A stretch of 13,997 bases of DNA from JBGOUJ01 sp041477005 (GTDB lineage Bacteria; Acidobacteriota; Terriglobia; Bryobacterales; JACQDG01), in NCBI GenBank assembly GCA_041477005.1, contig JBGOUJ010000141.1, forward strand, positions 1-13,997, read 5' to 3'. Positions 13,900 to 13,997 of this stretch are shown here, piece by piece. The translations under genes and the position numbers were made by a program. The notes below the pieces were generated by a model. The model searched no databases. It saw only the letters and a list, made by a program, of their open reading frames with translations, and was not told the origin of the DNA. Positions within the stretch are counted from its first letter, which is position 1. The number at the start of each line of letters is the position of its first letter.

Positions 13900-13997
13900 A
13901 TGAAGATTTCGGACAAGTCGATCGCCGGGTGGGCTTTCCTGACGCTTGCTCTGCTCGCCGGGACGGGGCCGGCGCCGGCACAGGATTGGGAACGCCG
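13900..13997 (+). CDS. N-terminus of a secreted protein, cut by the window end
   Basis: From ATG 13900 the frame stays open to the edge (32 full codons): MKISDKSIAGWAFLTLALLA, then a Gly/Pro/Ala stretch ending PAQDWE. This is a good Sec signal peptide: positive start, hydrophobic core, and AxA-like site before QDW near residue 28. Nothing of the mature domain is visible, so no function can be given. A recognisable ribosome-binding site is lacking; the family B palindrome occupies the place where one is expected, with only GAGAT before the start. The alternative is a later start inside the same frame, but none is in view. Confidence 0.6.
   Translation, partial: MKISDKSIAGWAFLTLALLAGTGPAPAQDWER

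Overview
The window looks like a chromosome segment of an acidobacterium, most likely of the Solibacter/Bryobacter type. The evidence is the high GC, the large outer-membrane protein with a carboxypeptidase-regulatory-like domain ahead of a TonB-receptor-type barrel, several enzymes with twin-arginine signal peptides, paired Gfo/Idh/MocA oxidoreductases, and DUF6152/DUF6644-type genes. This assignment rests on family knowledge, not on a search. I see no rRNA, tRNA, CRISPR array, transposase, integrase or phage gene.

Layout. 1-86: 3' end of a probable DUF6152 gene (+). 160-1266 (-): two DUF6644-type four-helix membrane proteins. 1429-2502 (-): a cytoplasmic Gfo/Idh/MocA oxidoreductase. 2538-2670: a probable decayed gene start. 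2700-3845 (+): a Tat-exported histidinol-phosphate-aminotransferase-like enzyme. 3852-3925: a 30-bp-arm inverted repeat. 3979-7272 (+): a 1097-residue TonB-receptor-like outer-membrane protein. 7283-7400: a diverged duplicate of part of the aminotransferase gene. 7443-8639 (-): a Tat-exported SelA-like PLP enzyme with a GTG start. 8702-8776: a second inverted repeat, abutting a relic of another TonB-receptor-like gene (8777-8960, -). 9078-10046 (+): a Tat-exported sugar isomerase/epimerase-like TIM barrel. 10111-10584 (-): a DUF1801 protein. 13641 down to 10794 (-): a tight three-gene run of a Tat-exported Gfo/Idh/MocA oxidoreductase, a secreted polysaccharide deacetylase-like protein and a small secreted protein. 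13803-13888: a third inverted repeat, of the same family as the second. 13900-13997 (+): the first codons of a secreted protein cut by the window end.

How the genes may work together. The intact genes mostly point to envelope and periplasmic handling of sugars or amino compounds: an outer-membrane receptor, four Tat-exported enzymes (two PLP enzymes, one isomerase-like, one oxidoreductase) and a Sec-exported deacetylase. No complete pathway can be named. The only clear operon is 13641-10794.

The most unusual content lies between the genes. There are at least three gene fossils, one of them a partial copy of a gene that is also intact in the window. There are three palindromic elements of two families, and one sits exactly where a relic gene stops. 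The locus looks as if it was built by duplication, truncation and spread of non-autonomous repeats. I see no defence or other dedicated novel gene system here.
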